A stretch of 28,746 nt of DNA, from the NCBI GenBank assembly GCA_003427395.1, contig BFEA01000002.1:5121384-5150129 (forward strand). Reading direction: 5' to 3'. Position 1 is the stretch's first letter, and each line of letters begins with the position of its first letter. A program made the position numbers and the translations under genes. This DNA is from Chara braunii. Taxonomy: Eukaryota; Streptophyta; Charophyceae; Charales; Characeae. This document shows, in pieces, positions 28,363 through 28,746 of this stretch. A model generated the notes under the pieces. The model saw only the letters and a program-made list of their open reading frames with translations. It did not search any database and had not been told where the DNA came from.

Positions 28363-28372
28363 GAAAACAAAC
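28006..28372 (+). mobile_element. Pair of SINE-like retroposons, second copy
   Basis: Corresponds to 8335-8502 and 8521-8701 (here 28006-28173 and 28192-28372), with the same A37 tail and 18-bp target-site duplication. Confidence 0.75.
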
Positions 28373-28507
28373 TATGTTATGCAGAAAAATGAAGTGAACC
28401 TCGTGATTATGTGCTGTTTGGTAATGAATGGATGCAGTGTTTTAAGAAAAAAAAATAGTAATCATATTATAATAATAAACTTAAATAAAGTGAACAACTT
28501 TGCCTAA

Positions 28508-28746
28508 GGGGCCTTGACCCACTAGCCAAGTAATACCACAACTCCGGATTTCGATAACGTGTGGCCTCGAGTGACGCAATACGGCCGTCGACAACATCCG
28601 ATCTCGACGGCCTGGTAGTTTCCGAGCGGGGATTGTAAAGATGCCCACCTCCTGTCCAATGAGATGCGTCGAAAAAAAAATTTGGACATTATAGCTGGCT
28701 GTTTTGCGTGGGCGGGAAGTCTCTATTTCATGGATTTGAAAGGGGG
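28508..28746. mobile_element. GGGCC-family TIR element, second copy, cut by window end
   Basis: Corresponds to the left part of 8837-9562. The right terminal repeat lies beyond the window. Confidence 0.65.

Larger units (their letters stand above)
26170..28746. repeat. Second copy of the 2,577-bp duplicated segment
   Basis: It corresponds to 6499-9075 at a constant offset of 19,671, with no difference found in the lines compared. It ends at the window edge inside the poly-G run. All features of the first copy recur and are listed separately below. Because an adapter lies 72 bases upstream, this copy probably does not belong next to the helicase gene. Confidence 0.9.

Overview
The window looks like a nuclear contig from a green-lineage eukaryote with a large, transposon-rich genome. 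The one real gene is a DEAH-box spliceosomal ATPase of the PRP2/DHX16 family with plant-like features (minus strand, ATG at 25757, stop at 21957). Everything else reads as repeats: retroposon A-tails, foldback elements, U6 snRNA retropseudogenes, minisatellites and hammerhead-ribozyme elements. A streptophyte alga such as Chara is my guess from the gene type, repeat style and short-read assembly scars; the sequence does not prove it.

Layout. 1-2200: a poly-T start, a split foldback element, a tandem array of about 65-bp units built from that element's end, and a long purine tract. 2200-5560: mostly unassigned DNA with A/T runs, a cluster of four hairpins (3292-3460), a foldback element (4297-4466) and a U6 pseudogene (5132-5254). 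5561-9790: the most interesting stretch. It has an intact type III hammerhead ribozyme (5749-5808), a compact type I hammerhead (6716-6761), a 5'-truncated hammerhead (from 9664), a U6 retropseudogene with a 16-bp target-site duplication, a short retroposon with an 18-bp target-site duplication, a long hairpin and a 726-bp terminal-inverted-repeat element. 9790-13450: more A/T runs, a Harbinger-type MITE with TTA target duplications (11299-11725), a degenerate hammerhead (12217-12264), and a 605-base gap followed by a GA microsatellite. 13450-19000: foldback elements, a third U6 pseudogene and several nested tandem arrays. 19000-21950: possible LTR-element debris and another foldback element. 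21957-25757: the PRP2-like gene, intronless and intact. 25758-26074: its 5' flank.

Assembly. A Nextera mosaic-end adapter sits at 26075-26098. Beyond it the window repeats 6499-9075 as 26170-28746, with no difference found in the lines compared and even the 37-base A-run the same length. The right end of the contig is therefore probably chimeric, and the real upstream region of the gene ends at about 26074. A 49-bp repeat around a single N at 11004 is a second join scar.

The best candidate for an undescribed system is the set of hammerhead-ribozyme elements: at least two structural classes, one with a 100-bp tandem unit, clustered within 6.5 kb. This suggests an active or recently active retrozyme or Penelope-like retroelement population that makes self-cleaving, probably circular, RNAs. 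All ribozyme calls rest on manual base-pairing and have not been tested by folding software or experiment.
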